Shown: in pieces, positions 21,701 through 33,058 of the stretch | How positions within the stretch are numbered: position 1 is the first letter of the stretch | Layout: each line of letters starts with the position of its first letter | Source of the DNA: Gymnopus androsaceus JB14 | Lineage: Eukaryota > Basidiomycota > Agaricomycetes > Agaricales > Omphalotaceae | Assembly (NCBI GenBank): GCA_009733575.1 | Contig: ML769587.1 | Span: forward strand, 1 to 64,000 | Length of the DNA stretch: 64,000 bases | Direction: 5' to 3' | Notes under the pieces: generated by a model | The model's database searches: none | Told to the model about the DNA's origin: nothing | Seen by the model: the letters and a program-made list of their open reading frames with translations, nothing else | Position numbers and translations under genes: made by a program

Positions 21701-23228
21701 GAAAGGAGAGTAGGTCTCAGGCTCTAGGGACAAGACTATCCGAATCTGGAATGCAGAGACTGGAGAACAAGTAGTGGAACCAATATTGGGACATACATAT
21801 GGGTTACATCTGTTGGATTCTCATCAGATGGAAAGAGAGTAGTCTCAGGCTCTCATGACAAGCACTATCCGAATCTGGAATGCAGAGACTGGAGAACAAG
21901 TAGTGGAACCAATATTGGGACATACAGAAGGGGTTACATCTGTTGGATTCTCATCAGATGGAAAGAGAGTAGTCTCAGGCTCTATGACAGGACTATCCGA
22001 ATCTGGAATGCAGAGACTGGAGAACAAGTAGTGGAACCAATATTGGGACATACAAATGGGGTTACATCTGTTGGATTCTCATCAGATGGAAAGAGAGTAG
22101 TCTCAGGCTCTTATGACAAGACTATCCGAATCTGGAATGCAGAGACTGGAGAACAAGTAGTGGAACCAATATTGGGACATACACAGGAGGTTACATCTGT
22201 TGGATTCTCATCAGATGGAAAGAGAGTAGTCTCAGGCTCTTATGACGAGACTATCCAGAATCTGGAATGCAGAGACTGGAGAACAAGTAGTGGAACCAAT
22301 ATTGGGACATACACAGGAGGTTACATCTGTTGGATTCTCATCAGATGGAAAGAGAGTAGTCTCAGGCTCTTATGACAAGACTATCCGAATCTGGAATGCA
22401 GAGACTGGAGAACAAGTAGTGGAACCAATATTGGACATACACAGGAGGTTACATCTGTTGGATTCTCATCAGATGGAAAGAGAGTAGTCTCAGGCTCTTG
22501 AGGACAAGACTATCCGAATCTGGAATGCAGAGACTGGAGAACAAGTAGTGGAACCAATATTGGGACATACAGATGCAGTTACATCTGTTGGATTCTCATC
22601 AGATGGAAAGAGAGTAGTCTCAGGCTCTGATGGACAAGACTATCCGAATCTGGAATGCAGAGACTGGAGAACAAGTAGTGGAACCAATATTGGGACATAC
22701 AGATAGGGTTACATCTGTTGGATTCTCATCAGATGGAAAGAGAGTGGTCTCAGGCTCTTATGACAAGACTATCCGAATCTGGAATGTCGAGACCCGAGAA
22801 CAGGCAATGGAGCCGAGATTGGTTCATACAGATTCATTTATATCTGTCGGATCCGTTTCAGAGAGACAGAGGCTGATTTCAGGCCCCGATGATAAGACTG
22901 TCTGGATCCAGAATGAAGAGTCAACTGTCAATACATCTTTTCATGCTTTTGCAAGTAAGTCATACATTGAAATTCCTTCCATAACTAGCTGACCATTCTA
23001 TCATTCTCCATTTATAGGGCAACCTGATCCCTTTGCCATGACCAATGGCTGGGTTCATGGAAAAAATTCCGAGCTGCTCTTCTGGGTTCCACCTCAGCAT
23101 CGAATGGCAATCTGGCGCCCAATAACACTCTGGTCATTGGTGAAAATCCAACAAAGTTGAACTTTGGTAAATTTGTCTTTGGTAGGAATTGGCAGGCTTG
23201 CTACTCCCCAGATACACCAGCAGCATAA
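21701..23228 (+). pseudogene. NLR copy D: WD40 array and C-terminus only
   Basis: After the gap come nine WD40 landmarks (21742, 21871, 21999, 22128, 22258, 22387, 22516, 22646, 22775). Spacings are mostly 129, so long frames such as 22031-22375 and 22630-22992 stay open. The last unit is diverged (QAMEPRLVHTDSF). After KTVWIQNEESTVNTSFHAFA an intron (about 22954-23018) leads to the conserved end GQPDPFAMTNGWVHGKNSE...FWVPPQHRMAIW and a stop at 23228. One base is missing after IWRP. N-terminus and NACHT are absent, possibly only because of the gap. Confidence 0.75.
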
Positions 23229-23814
23229 TTCATGACTGGTCTTTAGAGTTTTGATATCCTAATGTATCACACTGCAGCTGGCTGAACTTATTTTTTTGTA
23301 ACTGTACAGTATAAGAATATTAACTTGAAGTGCAATTTGAGATGTTCATGTTCCAGAGATCAGTGCTACGTTAACGCCGGATTGATGCAATTTCAAGCCG
23401 GCGGTGGACTGAATGAGATATGGTTTCAACCACTTTGACCGAATTTGAGCAAATATGGCATGTTCCGCATTGAGATTTAAACCTAATAGAAGTAGTACTA
23501 GATGAAAAGACCAAAGAAAGCTGGAACGGGGGGGATTCAAGCAGTGCTCTACTTAAGGGTAAAGCCTTAAGTAGCCAAGCCTTAAGTAGTAGAATCTTGG
23601 TGGAGAGAGAGAGAATACAACACTCAAAGAGCCTCTTTCTCTTCTCTGCCTCTTCTCTGCGCACAGCAGAAAGAGCTTTGATTTACTCCCAGCTCAACAC
23701 TGTTGAGAAGGGTAAGTAGGCGTTAGCGGAAGAGTCAGTGAACACTGTACTAGGTCATTTAAGTTAACTAGTTACACGTATTCATACTGCAAATCCATTC
23801 CATTATCTTCGATT
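23229..23814. repeat. Block T, copy 1 (NLR 3' flank)
   Basis: This non-coding block follows the NLR stop and recurs at 32421-33030. It includes a G-run, a GAGAGAGAGA tract and CT-rich stretches. It runs into the 3' end of a VMA6 copy in both places. I see no gene. Confidence 0.6.
23549..23574. terminator. Perfect 10-bp hairpin in block T, copy 1
   Basis: CTACTTAAGG, a 6-nt loop GTAAAG, then CCTTAAGTAG form a perfect stem. It is conserved at 32739-32764. It lies about 320 bp downstream of the NLR stop. A role in RNA 3' processing, or a transposon footprint, is possible; neither is shown. Confidence 0.4.
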
Positions 23815-24210
23815 TCAAGTAAAACGTAGAGTAAAAAGTATAGAACAGCCAGTCCGTCGCTCACTCGCCTCAAAAAATCGTATAAAATCCTGTATCCTAT
23901 CCTTCGCATTCTGCGCAATACACTCCGCAATCCACGTAATATTCCTAATCTCCTGCTCCTTCAACTTCATATACGCATAAAACACACCATATTGGAATTG
24001 CTGGAGGAAGGCGAGCTTGTTGAGGTGGATCTCGGTTTGGAAGAAGCGGTCTTCGAGTTGGGGAGAGAATGCCGCTGCCTGCGTCGTCCCCGTTGGAAGC
24101 GCCCCCGATGTGCACCAGCATCCGAGAAAAACTCGCCAACATTCTCGCATACCATCCTAACCTGATCAATCTCATCCGCTTTAGCAAGTTGGTTATTCCC
24201 CTCAGGGAAC
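23815..24210 (-). pseudogene. VMA6 fragment, copy 5 (C-terminal exon)
   Basis: The minus strand reads [20 protein letters not shown], then, after small frame breaks, [29 protein letters not shown] and [20 protein letters not shown]. The final codons differ from the full copy (RFFEASERR instead of IPIF and stop). Homology ends at GGAACAG (24210), where the tail of the 507-bp repeat begins. No start exists. Confidence 0.75.
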
Positions 24211-24700
24211 AGAAACGGGCACGGTCTGGCAGGATTGAGCGGAAAGGAGCTGAAATGAGCGTACAAACAGGTAGTTAAACCAAATTGACGGAAAATTCTA
24301 ACAATCAAGTAGCGCTAGAGTTTTTCGGAAGTCGCCGGAATCCCTAAACGCGTGATTCCGTTACATTTGTGACTTCACACTCTTTCTCCCATACCACCAC
24401 CATCTCCTCGTTCTGCGACGTGAAATTATCCTCAAACGGCAGCGACAGAGCTGGCATCTACGTGTTGACAATTTTTTCGGTCATCAGATGGCTTGATCGC
24501 TTTATCGGCTGTCCTCAAGATGCTCACTTTACAGCTTTGACCGAAATTCGACAATTCTGGAGGAAAAAAGTGCGTAACTTTACTTCTAATGATGATTTGA
24601 CTGACTTTAATGCTCTTTAGTACTCTATATATTGCGAATCTTTCGACTGCTCCAGTTTTTCTCATGCTCTGATAGTCTCGAGTGCATTTTATTTCCTCAA
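24211..24700. repeat. Repeat tail plus block E, copy 3
   Basis: The first ~90 bp equal the end of the 507-bp repeats. Block E follows, with the 83-codon frame at 24369-24620. Here E passes into block F, as in copy 1. Confidence 0.55.
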
Positions 24701-25332
24701 TTCACTCACTTCGCCTTCCTCTCAGTGATTTCATGTTGATGCAGCGGGATGAATAAGCTGTAGGGAATGAGTAGATGGCATGACAAGACTTCTGTATAGT
24801 GCGTGACAGATGTCTGCCTCTAATTATCATTGGACTTACTGAGCTTTCTGAAAGCCTGTCAATGCGCGCAAATAGGTCAATGCTGGAACTGTGGAAGGCA
24901 TGTTGACCGGTCTCACTTTCTCTTCCAATGCCTTTGCTGATCTTGTCTCAGCATTTGATGTCGATGGGGTGGGTTGGACAAGCTATATTAGTAGTACTAG
25001 TGTATCACCTGAGTAGTAGTAGTGTGACTAGCTCGTTTGACCCATTTGAGCTCATTTGCACTCGAGCGAGCCTGATTTGGACGCAAATGATATTACAACC
25101 TGGTGAACCCAGGTTACCTTACCAGCTGTGCTCATTTAGGCTCGACTGAGCTCGAAACAAGCTCGAAACCGAGTTCATTTGGGTATTGCACCAAAATCAC
25201 TTAAATTTTCACGCTCGGAAAACGAGCAAAGCGGACATTTTGAGCGAATGCGAGCTGATATTAAACAGTACCCATTCTAACTTGTTTTCAGCTCGATTGG
25301 GCTCATTTCCGCACGGTCGATGTTCACTGGGC
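24701..25332. repeat. Block F, copy 2 (GCTCG-rich)
   Basis: This is the cleaner copy of block F. GCTCG/CGAGC motifs are dense between 25020 and 25330. A perfect small hairpin, AACCTGG-TGAAC-CCAGGTT, lies at 25097-25115. It ends at CTGGGCCTCAAC, where block M begins. No coding region is supported. Confidence 0.5.
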
Positions 25333-26370
25333 CTCAACATCGACGAAGCAACAGACGTGACTCGATACGACTCAACAATTCCGACGCTCACATTCCTCAA
25401 GGTATCTTTATTTTGTCTTTCACTTTGAAGTATATAATAGTATTGACATTGCGCTTTAGGTAAATGGTAAGTAAAGCCGGTCCCTGGATTTCCTCGACTC
25501 AATTCATCATTTCCAGTGTTCAGAATCATCTGCCCTAGATGAACAACTCCATAACATCACCGGAACACTCTGCAGTGTTGAACGTCTTGTAGCATAAGAA
25601 GATGGGAATTGACCTCAAGGTACAGTTTTCTACCGAGCAACGTTGGATTAAGGCTAAGAAGGAAGTGATACTCTCCGCAGGGCCAGTTGGGTCTCCACAT
25701 ATTCTGATTATTCAAACGCGAATCCACTGAATCTACCCAACCATTTCTATCGTTCATTGGCTAGTTGCGAGTGGGAGAAGAGTCGCTTAACGGAAATTCA
25801 TTAACGATCAATTCAAGGCCTCGGATTGCGAGAACGATAACGGGATGGAATTCGAGACAGTAGCACCGGCAGTTACTCATCCTTCGTCATCTCTCCCGCC
25901 TCCGTCTCTCTCCTCCCTTTCGCTTCTCCTTCATCTCGTTGGGGTCCAGGCGAAGCTATAGGATACGCTGATCATCTTACTTCCCCTTGTTTGTCGACTG
26001 CGATGCGGTACAAAGGCAATGAGGCAATACGGCGGTGCGATATCGACGTTGTAAAAGCGAATGTCGACTCCCAAGCCGTATCATCTATTGCGTCCAAACG
26101 TGTCCTGGTGAAAGCTGAAGTACTGAGAGTCGGGGTAGGAATCTGGTGGGAGGAGAGGAGAGAAGGAGAGGGAGAGGAATTGGGATCGAGCTTTCGGATT
26201 AGGAGTCAGAAGAGCTGCTGGGAATGTATTTGATCCGGAAATAATGCACCACTCCGACAGACGGAGACGATGGGCTCAACTATCGACTCCTTCAATGTTC
26301 GGAGTTGTCGGAGGCTATCAGACCGGGTTGGGTGGGCGGAGGCGACGTACTGGACAGAGTTAGTATAGGA
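25333..26370. repeat. Block M, copy 4 (5'-truncated)
   Basis: This is the cleanest copy of the M 3' part. A GMC scrap is open at 25602-25730 (VQFSTEQRW then AKKEVILSAGPVGSPHIL, stop at 25728). The block continues into the NLR promoter block. Confidence 0.6.
25602..25730 (+). pseudogene. GMC oxidoreductase scrap, copy 2
   Basis: The same 42-codon frame as at 2237-2365, with R changed to Q at codon 8. The GMC signature core is kept. It is too short to be an enzyme. Confidence 0.5.
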
Positions 26371-27074
26371 ATGCACAATGAGTAGTGTTCGCTGTTTCAT
26401 TACCTTTCTCTAGCTCCAACACTAACCATCCTTCTGCCTCCCTCCTCTTCCTCCTTAACCCATTATTTTTGCTTCGCTCCGATCCCTCGCCTTATTTATG
26501 GTTCTACTGGGGTTAAGGCTCGTGTTGGTAGTACCTGGGTGCGGTCGGTACAGAACCCTGGTGCGGGTGCTGGAGCTAGTCTGGCCATGACCTGCGACTA
26601 TTACTAGTGCTGCACGGGTGGTCTGGTTGAACCATCAGACCGTTCCTCAGATAATTCGGAGCTGTTGAAGGGGAGAATCGGATTCGGATTCAGATTGGTG
26701 CCGTAGGCTATTGCAATAGGAGGTCGGGAAAGCTGGGAGGCGGATGTGGTGTTCGTCTCGTCTTTGTGGAATGATACTAGTTAGAGAGAAGAGTGAGACA
26801 GAGATCATCGTTATTGTTAAAGAAGTCAGAAGTTCGAGTACGTATGTGTATGTACATGACATGTTTAGAATAGTTTTGCTTAGGATGTTTATGACTTGAT
26901 TTTGGAAGTCATAAGGAGGGCTAAGATCGCTTCGTCCTTCCGGACCGGATTTGGTCTGTCAGAAGATTATCTTCGGCATCGGCCACACGACACCGATCTT
27001 ATGTGCCTCGTTGTTTCCTGCTCTCGGCCTCATTGTTAACTTGTTCCTTGACCTTCATCTTCGATCTCTCCACC
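26371..27074 (+). promoter_or_regulatory. NLR promoter/5' block, copy C
   Basis: The block upstream of the most complete NLR. It ends in the same pyrimidine-rich leader before the ATG at 27075. Confidence 0.45.
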
Positions 27075-30000
27075 ATGTCCTCGACTAACGCACAACAAGC
27101 TTCCGACAGAATGGCAATGACAAAGGATCTCAGCACTGATGTGTTGAGCGTTCTCAAGCTGGCAAAAGAAGCCACCACTGGACTAGGGATGTTCGGGATC
27201 GAGCCTGCCCTTAATGGTGTCCTGGCAGTTTGTGAAATGGTCCAGGTGAGTAGACCGAATGATGTTAGGAGATCGTTAAGCTGATGTTATGGTTTGAAGA
27301 ATATGAAAAGCAACAAGAAAGATTTGCCTAAACTTAAGGAAAAAATCGACAATTTTATAACCGCCCTTCCCCTGAACAACAACAATAACGATGTTCCGGC
27401 TGAACTTTATAAGCGTTTGCAAAATCTATCTGAGTATGATGATGTACATATCTCCAGCATCAAATACTCATTCTTTACATAATATAGTGCATTGCAGAAG
27501 ATTGCCAAGGACTGCACAGCTCTTGCCAGCAAGTGTAGAATTCAGGCAGTTTCTCCAGGCTAATGATACCAAGGCCAAGATTGAAGATATCAGACAGGCT
27601 GTCCGAGATGCATTGCAAGAGTTTTCTGTATGTTAACATTTCATTTTGAGATGAAATTAAATGTTCATTTTATTTCCCAAGTTCCATGGTGGTATTTCTA
27701 TTGAAATAGTCATTGAAGATATCCAACAAACAGCCAAAACTATCCAAGAAGCAACTAGAGATATTCAACAAGTAGGCAGAGATACTCAAAAAATAGGCAA
27801 AGACATTCAACAGACAGGCATGTATTTTCCATTTAATATCACTCAACTCCTTTGCATACTGACAAGAAGCAACTGCCTTTAATTTAGTAAAATTGCATTT
27901 CCTCATTGAGAGGCTCAATGTTGCTCCTGCCAGGTTTGATGCTGCAGACACCCCTTCCCCTTGTTTGCATGGAACTCGTGAACAGCTCCTGAAAGACTTG
28001 CACAACCATGCTCTAGGAAGCATTGGTCCAGAGAAGCAGATCATTTGGATACATGGAACACCTGGACGTGGTAAATCAACCATTGCCAAGTCACTTGCTA
28101 TAAGGCTCCATGAAGAAAATGCACTTGCAGCATCATTCTTCTTCTCACGAAGCCATGAGTCCAGGAGCAATTTCAATAATGTGTTCCGCACTATTGCACA
28201 TCAAATTGCAATGTTCAACCAGCAGTTTCACAATATCTTGGTAGATATTTTGGAGAAAGATAATCAGCTGGGACATTCAGCTGCTAATATCCAGTTCAAG
28301 AAGCTTATTATTGAGCCTTTATCTAAGCTTCCTCAAATACAAGATCCCTGGGTCTTGGTCTTTGATGCACTAGATGAATGTGGTGGGGGAGCTGAACTCC
28401 TCAAGTTGCTTTGTGAAGAAATAGGCAATTTGCCTATTAATCTACACATCATATTCACCAGTCGTCCAGAGCACCCAATCCACATGTGGTTTGATAATGA
28501 CCCCTTGAAATCTTCCACACACATTATTATCCTTGATAATGTTAAGGAAGAAGTTGTGTCTTCTGATATTTTGTGGTACCTAAAGTATAATCTTGTGGAT
28601 GATGGGAAAAAGCCACATAAAGAAGCACTAGCAGATACTGAACAACTCAAGCTCTTGGCTGACCGTGCTCAGGGGCTCTTTATCTATGCCTCCACAGCTG
28701 TCAAACAGATACGTGATCAGCGTGGCATTCACCCACTGCATCTATTGCCCAAATTCTCAAGCTCAAATCTGGTCTAATTGATGATCTCTATGCTCATATC
28801 CTTCATGAGCTCATCCCAGAGGGTGATGCAATTTTGATTGAAAATTATCAGAATATCATGGGATCACTTTTACATCTTCAAGAGCCTCTCAGTATTCCAT
28901 TACTCTCAAAGCTTCTTGGCTATAACAATGATGTTGATGTTAAAGCCATGTTAGAGCTAATGAGTGCAGTTCTAATTATGCCAGAAAAGAAGGATGATGT
29001 TGTCCGCATTGCCCATTTATCTTTTTGGGAATATGCAACATCCAAAGGAGCCAGAAAGATTGTACATTCCAAATTTAAATATCGGCCTGAGCTGGATTTG
29101 GATGCAAGCAAACATCATGAATGTCTCCTTCATGCTACTTTATCTGTTATGAGAGCAGAGTTGAAGTTCAATATCTGTCACCTGGAGTCTTCCTTTCTGG
29201 CTAATTACCAAGTGGAGAACCTCCAAGAGCAAATTGACAGCTATATTGAAGGACATCTGTCCTATTCATGCAGATTTTGGTCAGCTCACTTGAATGAGCT
29301 TAGAACTGTGAACTCTATTTCTTTGGACACAGATTTAAAGGATTTCTTGGAGAAAAGGTTTCTATGGTGGCTAGAGGTCATAAGCATTCTTAAGCAGGTG
29401 GATACTGCAGCATTAGCAATTCTATCAATTGCAGACTGGAGCAAGGTATTAATTCATGATTATTATAATGCAAGCTTAAATAACTTTCAATAATAACAGG
29501 ATAGAAATGATGAAGTTGGCATCTACTGCACTTGATGCTGTCAGTTTCATCCGCACTTTTGGCAGTGCAATATCCCACAGTGCTCCTCATATCTATATAT
29601 CAGCTTTACCCTTCAGCCCAATAACTCCTGATCTGGAGGAACTTTGCAGGCAGTCATCCAAACAAGTTATCTCTAGACATAGGCCAACAGACTAGTTGGC
29701 CTGCTATTCAGCTAGTCTTGGCTGGTCATACAGGAGTGTAAGTCTGTGGCAATCTCACAGATGGAAAGAGAGTAGTCTCAGGCTCATGGACAAACTATCC
29801 GAATCTGGAATGCAGAGACTGGAGAACAAGTAGTGGAACCAATATTGGGACATACAAAGGGGTTACATCTGTTGGATTCTCATCAGATGGAAAGAGAGTA
29901 GTCTCAGGCTCTTATGACAAGACTATCCGAATCTGGAATGCAGAGACTGGAGAACAAGTAGTGGAACCAATATTGGGACATACAGAGGGGTTAGCATCTG

Positions 30001-32420
30001 TTGGATTCTCATCAGATGGAAAGAGAGTAGTCTCAGGCTCTATGACAAGACTATCCGAATCTGGAATGCAGAGACTGGAGAACAAGTAGTGGAACCAATA
30101 TTGGGACATACAGATCAGTTACATCTGTTGGATTCTCATCAGATGGAAAGAGAGTAGTCTCAGGCTCTGATGACAAGACTATCCGAATCTGGAATGCAGA
30201 GACTGGAGAACAAGTAGTGGAACCAATATTGGGACATACACATGGGTTACATCTGTTGGATTCTCATCAGATGGAAAGAGAGTAGTCTCAGGCTCTAGGA
30301 CAAGACTATCCGAATCTGGAATGCAGAGACTGGAGAACAAGTAGTGGAACCAATATTGGGACATACACATTGGGTTACATCTGTTGGATTCTCATCAGAT
30401 GGAAAGAGAGTAGTCTCAGGCTCTATGACAAGACTATCCGAATCTGGAATGCAGAGACTGGAGAACAAGTAGTGGAACCAATATTGGGACATACACATGG
30501 GTTACATCTGTTGGATTCTCATCAGATGGAAAGAGAGTAGTCTCAGGCTCTATGACAAGACTATCCGAATCTGGAATGCAGAGACTGGAGAACAAGTAGT
30601 GGAACCAATATTGGGACATACACAGGGGTTACATCTGTTGGATTCTCATCAGATGGAAAGAGAGTAGTCTCAGGCTCTATGACAAGACTATCCGAATCTG
30701 GAATGCAGAGACTGGAGAACAAGTAGTGGAACCAATATTGGGACATACAAGGGTTACATCTGTTGGATTCTCATCAGATGGAAAGAGAGTAGTCTCAGGC
30801 TCTATGACAAGACTATCCGAATCTGGAATGCAGAGACTGGAGAACAAGTAGTGGAACCAATATTGGGACATACACAGGTTACATCTGTTGGATTCTCATC
30901 AGATGGAAAGAGAGTAGTCTCAGGCTCTTATGACAAGACTATCCGAATCTGGAATGCAGAGACTGGAGAACAAGTAGTGGAACCAATATTGGGACATACA
31001 CAGGGGTTACATCTGTTGGATTCTCATCAGATGGAAAGAGAGTAGTCTCAGGCTCTGATGACAGACTATCCGAATCTGGAATGCAGAGACTGGAGAACAA
31101 GTAGTGGAACCAATATTGGGACATACAGAGTATGTTACATCTGTTGGATTCTCATCAGATGGAAAGAGAGTAGTCTCAGGCTCTTATGACAAGACTATCC
31201 GAATCTGGAATGCAGAGACTGGAGAACAAGTAGTGGAACCAATATTGGGACATACAGATGGGTTACATCTGTTGGATTCTCATCAGATGGAAAGAGAGTA
31301 GTCTCAGGCTCTTATGACAAGACTATCCGAATCTGGAATGCAGAGACTGGAGAACAAGTAGTGGAACCAATATTGGGACATACAGATGGAGTTACATCTG
31401 TTGGATTCTCATCAGATGGAAAGAGAGTAGTCTCAGGCTCTTATGACAAGACTATCCGAATCTGGAATGCAGAGACTGGAGAACAAGTAGTGGAACCAAT
31501 ATTGGGACATACAATGGGTTACATCTGTTGGATTCTCATCAGATGGAAAGAGAGTAGTCTCAGGCTCTAGGGACAAGACTATCCAAATCTGGAATGCAGA
31601 GACTGGAGAACAAGTAGTGGAACCAATATTGGGACATACACATGGGTTACATCTGTTGGATTCTCATCAGATGGAAAGAGAGTAGTCTCAGGCTCTTATG
31701 ACAAGACTATCCGAATCTGGAATGCAGAGACTGGAGAACAAGTAGTGGAACCAATATTGGGACATACAGATGGTTACATCTGTTGGATTCTCATCAGATG
31801 GAAAGAGAGTAGTCTCAGGCTCTATGACAGGACTATCCGAATCTGGAATGCAGAGACTGGAGAACAAGTAGTGGAACCAATACTGGGACATACAAACTAT
31901 GTTACATCTGTTGGATACTCATCAGATGGAAAGAGAGTAGTCTCAGGCTCTATGACAAGACTATCCGAATCTGGAATGCGAGACTGGAGAACAAGCAATG
32001 GAGCCAAGATTGGGTCATACAGATTCATTTATATCTGTCGGATCCGTTGTCAGAGAGACAGAGGCTGATTTCAGGCTCCGATGACAAGACTGTCTGGATC
32101 CAGAATGAAGAGTCAACTGTCAATACATCTTTTCATGCTTTTGCAAGTAAGTCATACATTGAAATTCCTTTCATAACTAACTGACCATTCTATCATTCTC
32201 CATTTATAGGGCAACCTGATCCCTTTGCCATGACCAATGGCTGGGTTCATGGAAAAAATTCCGAGTTGCTCTTCTGGGTTCCACCTCAGCATCGAATGGT
32301 AATCTGGCGCCCCAATAACACTTTGGTCATTGGCGAAACCCAACAAAGTTGAACTTTGGTAAATTTGTCTTTGGTAAGAATTGGCAGGCTTGCTACTCCC
32401 CAGATACACTAGCAGCATAA
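27075..32420 (+). pseudogene. NACHT-WD40 NLR gene, copy C, all parts present but frame-broken
   Basis: Exons 27075-27245, 27300-27443 (ending SEYDD before a GTACAT donor), 27498-27627 and from 27682 encode an N-terminal helical region. A heptad-like linker follows (DIQQVG, RDTQKIG, KDIQQT), then a GC-AG intron (about 27819-27889). NACHT has GTPGRGKSTIA (near 28065), WVLVFDALDE (near 28350) and IFTSRPE (near 28455). Eighteen WD40 landmarks span 29801-31967, followed by the intron and NGWVHGKNSE...FWVPPQHRM end with a TAA at 32420. One-base shifts occur near 27540 (extra T), 28735, 29512, through the array and near 32335. It is either a pseudogene or a real gene with consensus errors. Confidence 0.75.
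29720..32085 (+). repeat. WD40 tandem array C (18 units)
   Basis: Landmark spacings between successive GAATCTGGAATG motifs run 125-129 bp; only two intervals are exactly 129. Losses fall at two places in the unit, after GGACATACA (codons after GHT) and after GGCTCT (between GS and DK). Other positions are almost invariant. The last unit is diverged, as in copy D. Confidence 0.9.
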
Positions 32421-33058
32421 TTCATGACTGGTCTTTAGAGTTTTGATATCCTAATGTATCACACTGCAGCTGGCTGAACTTATTTTTTGTAACTGTACAG
32501 TATAAGAATATTAACTTGAAGTGCAATTTGAGATGTTCATGTTCCAGAGATCAGTGCACGTTAACGCCGGATTGATGCAATTTCAAGCCGGCGGTGGACT
32601 GAATGAGATATGGTTTCAACCACTTTGACCGAATTTGAGCAAATATGGCATGTTCCGCATTGAGATTTAAACCTAATAGAAGTAGTACTAGATGAAAAGA
32701 CCAAAGAAAGCTGGAACGGGGGGGATTCAAGCAGTGCTCTACTTAAGGGTAAAGCCTTAAGTAGCAAGCCTTAAGTTAGGCTTCAAGAATCTTGGTGGAG
32801 AGAGAGAGAATACAACACTCAAAGAGCCTCTTTCTCTTCTCTGCCTCTTCTCTGCGCACAGCAGAAAGAGCTTTGATTTACTCCTAGCTCAACACTGTTG
32901 AGAAGGGTATAAGTAGGCGTTAGCGGAAGAGTCAGTGAACACGTACTAGGTCATTTAAGTTAATAGTTACACGTATTCATACTGCAAATCCATTCCATTA
33001 TCTTCGATTTCAAGTAAAACGTAGAGTAAAAAGTATAGAACAGCCAGTCCATCGCACT
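32421..33058. repeat. Block T, copy 2 (NLR 3' flank)
   Basis: Same block as 23229-23814, between the NLR stop and the VMA6 stop, so the NLR and VMA6 genes are convergent. The perfect CTACTTAAGG hairpin is at 32739-32764. No gene seen. Confidence 0.6.

Noticed and set aside
29912..31891. Repeated minus-strand frames ([12 protein letters not shown]...) as a gene family
   Set aside because: They are antisense readings of the WD40 units, repeated only because the units repeat.
29720..32085. CRISPR-like array
   Set aside because: The repeat is a 129-bp coding WD40 unit with no spacers, in a eukaryote.
32421..33058. Solo LTR in block T
   Set aside because: CT-rich and GAGAGA tracts look LTR-like, but I could not find matched TG/CA ends or a target duplication.
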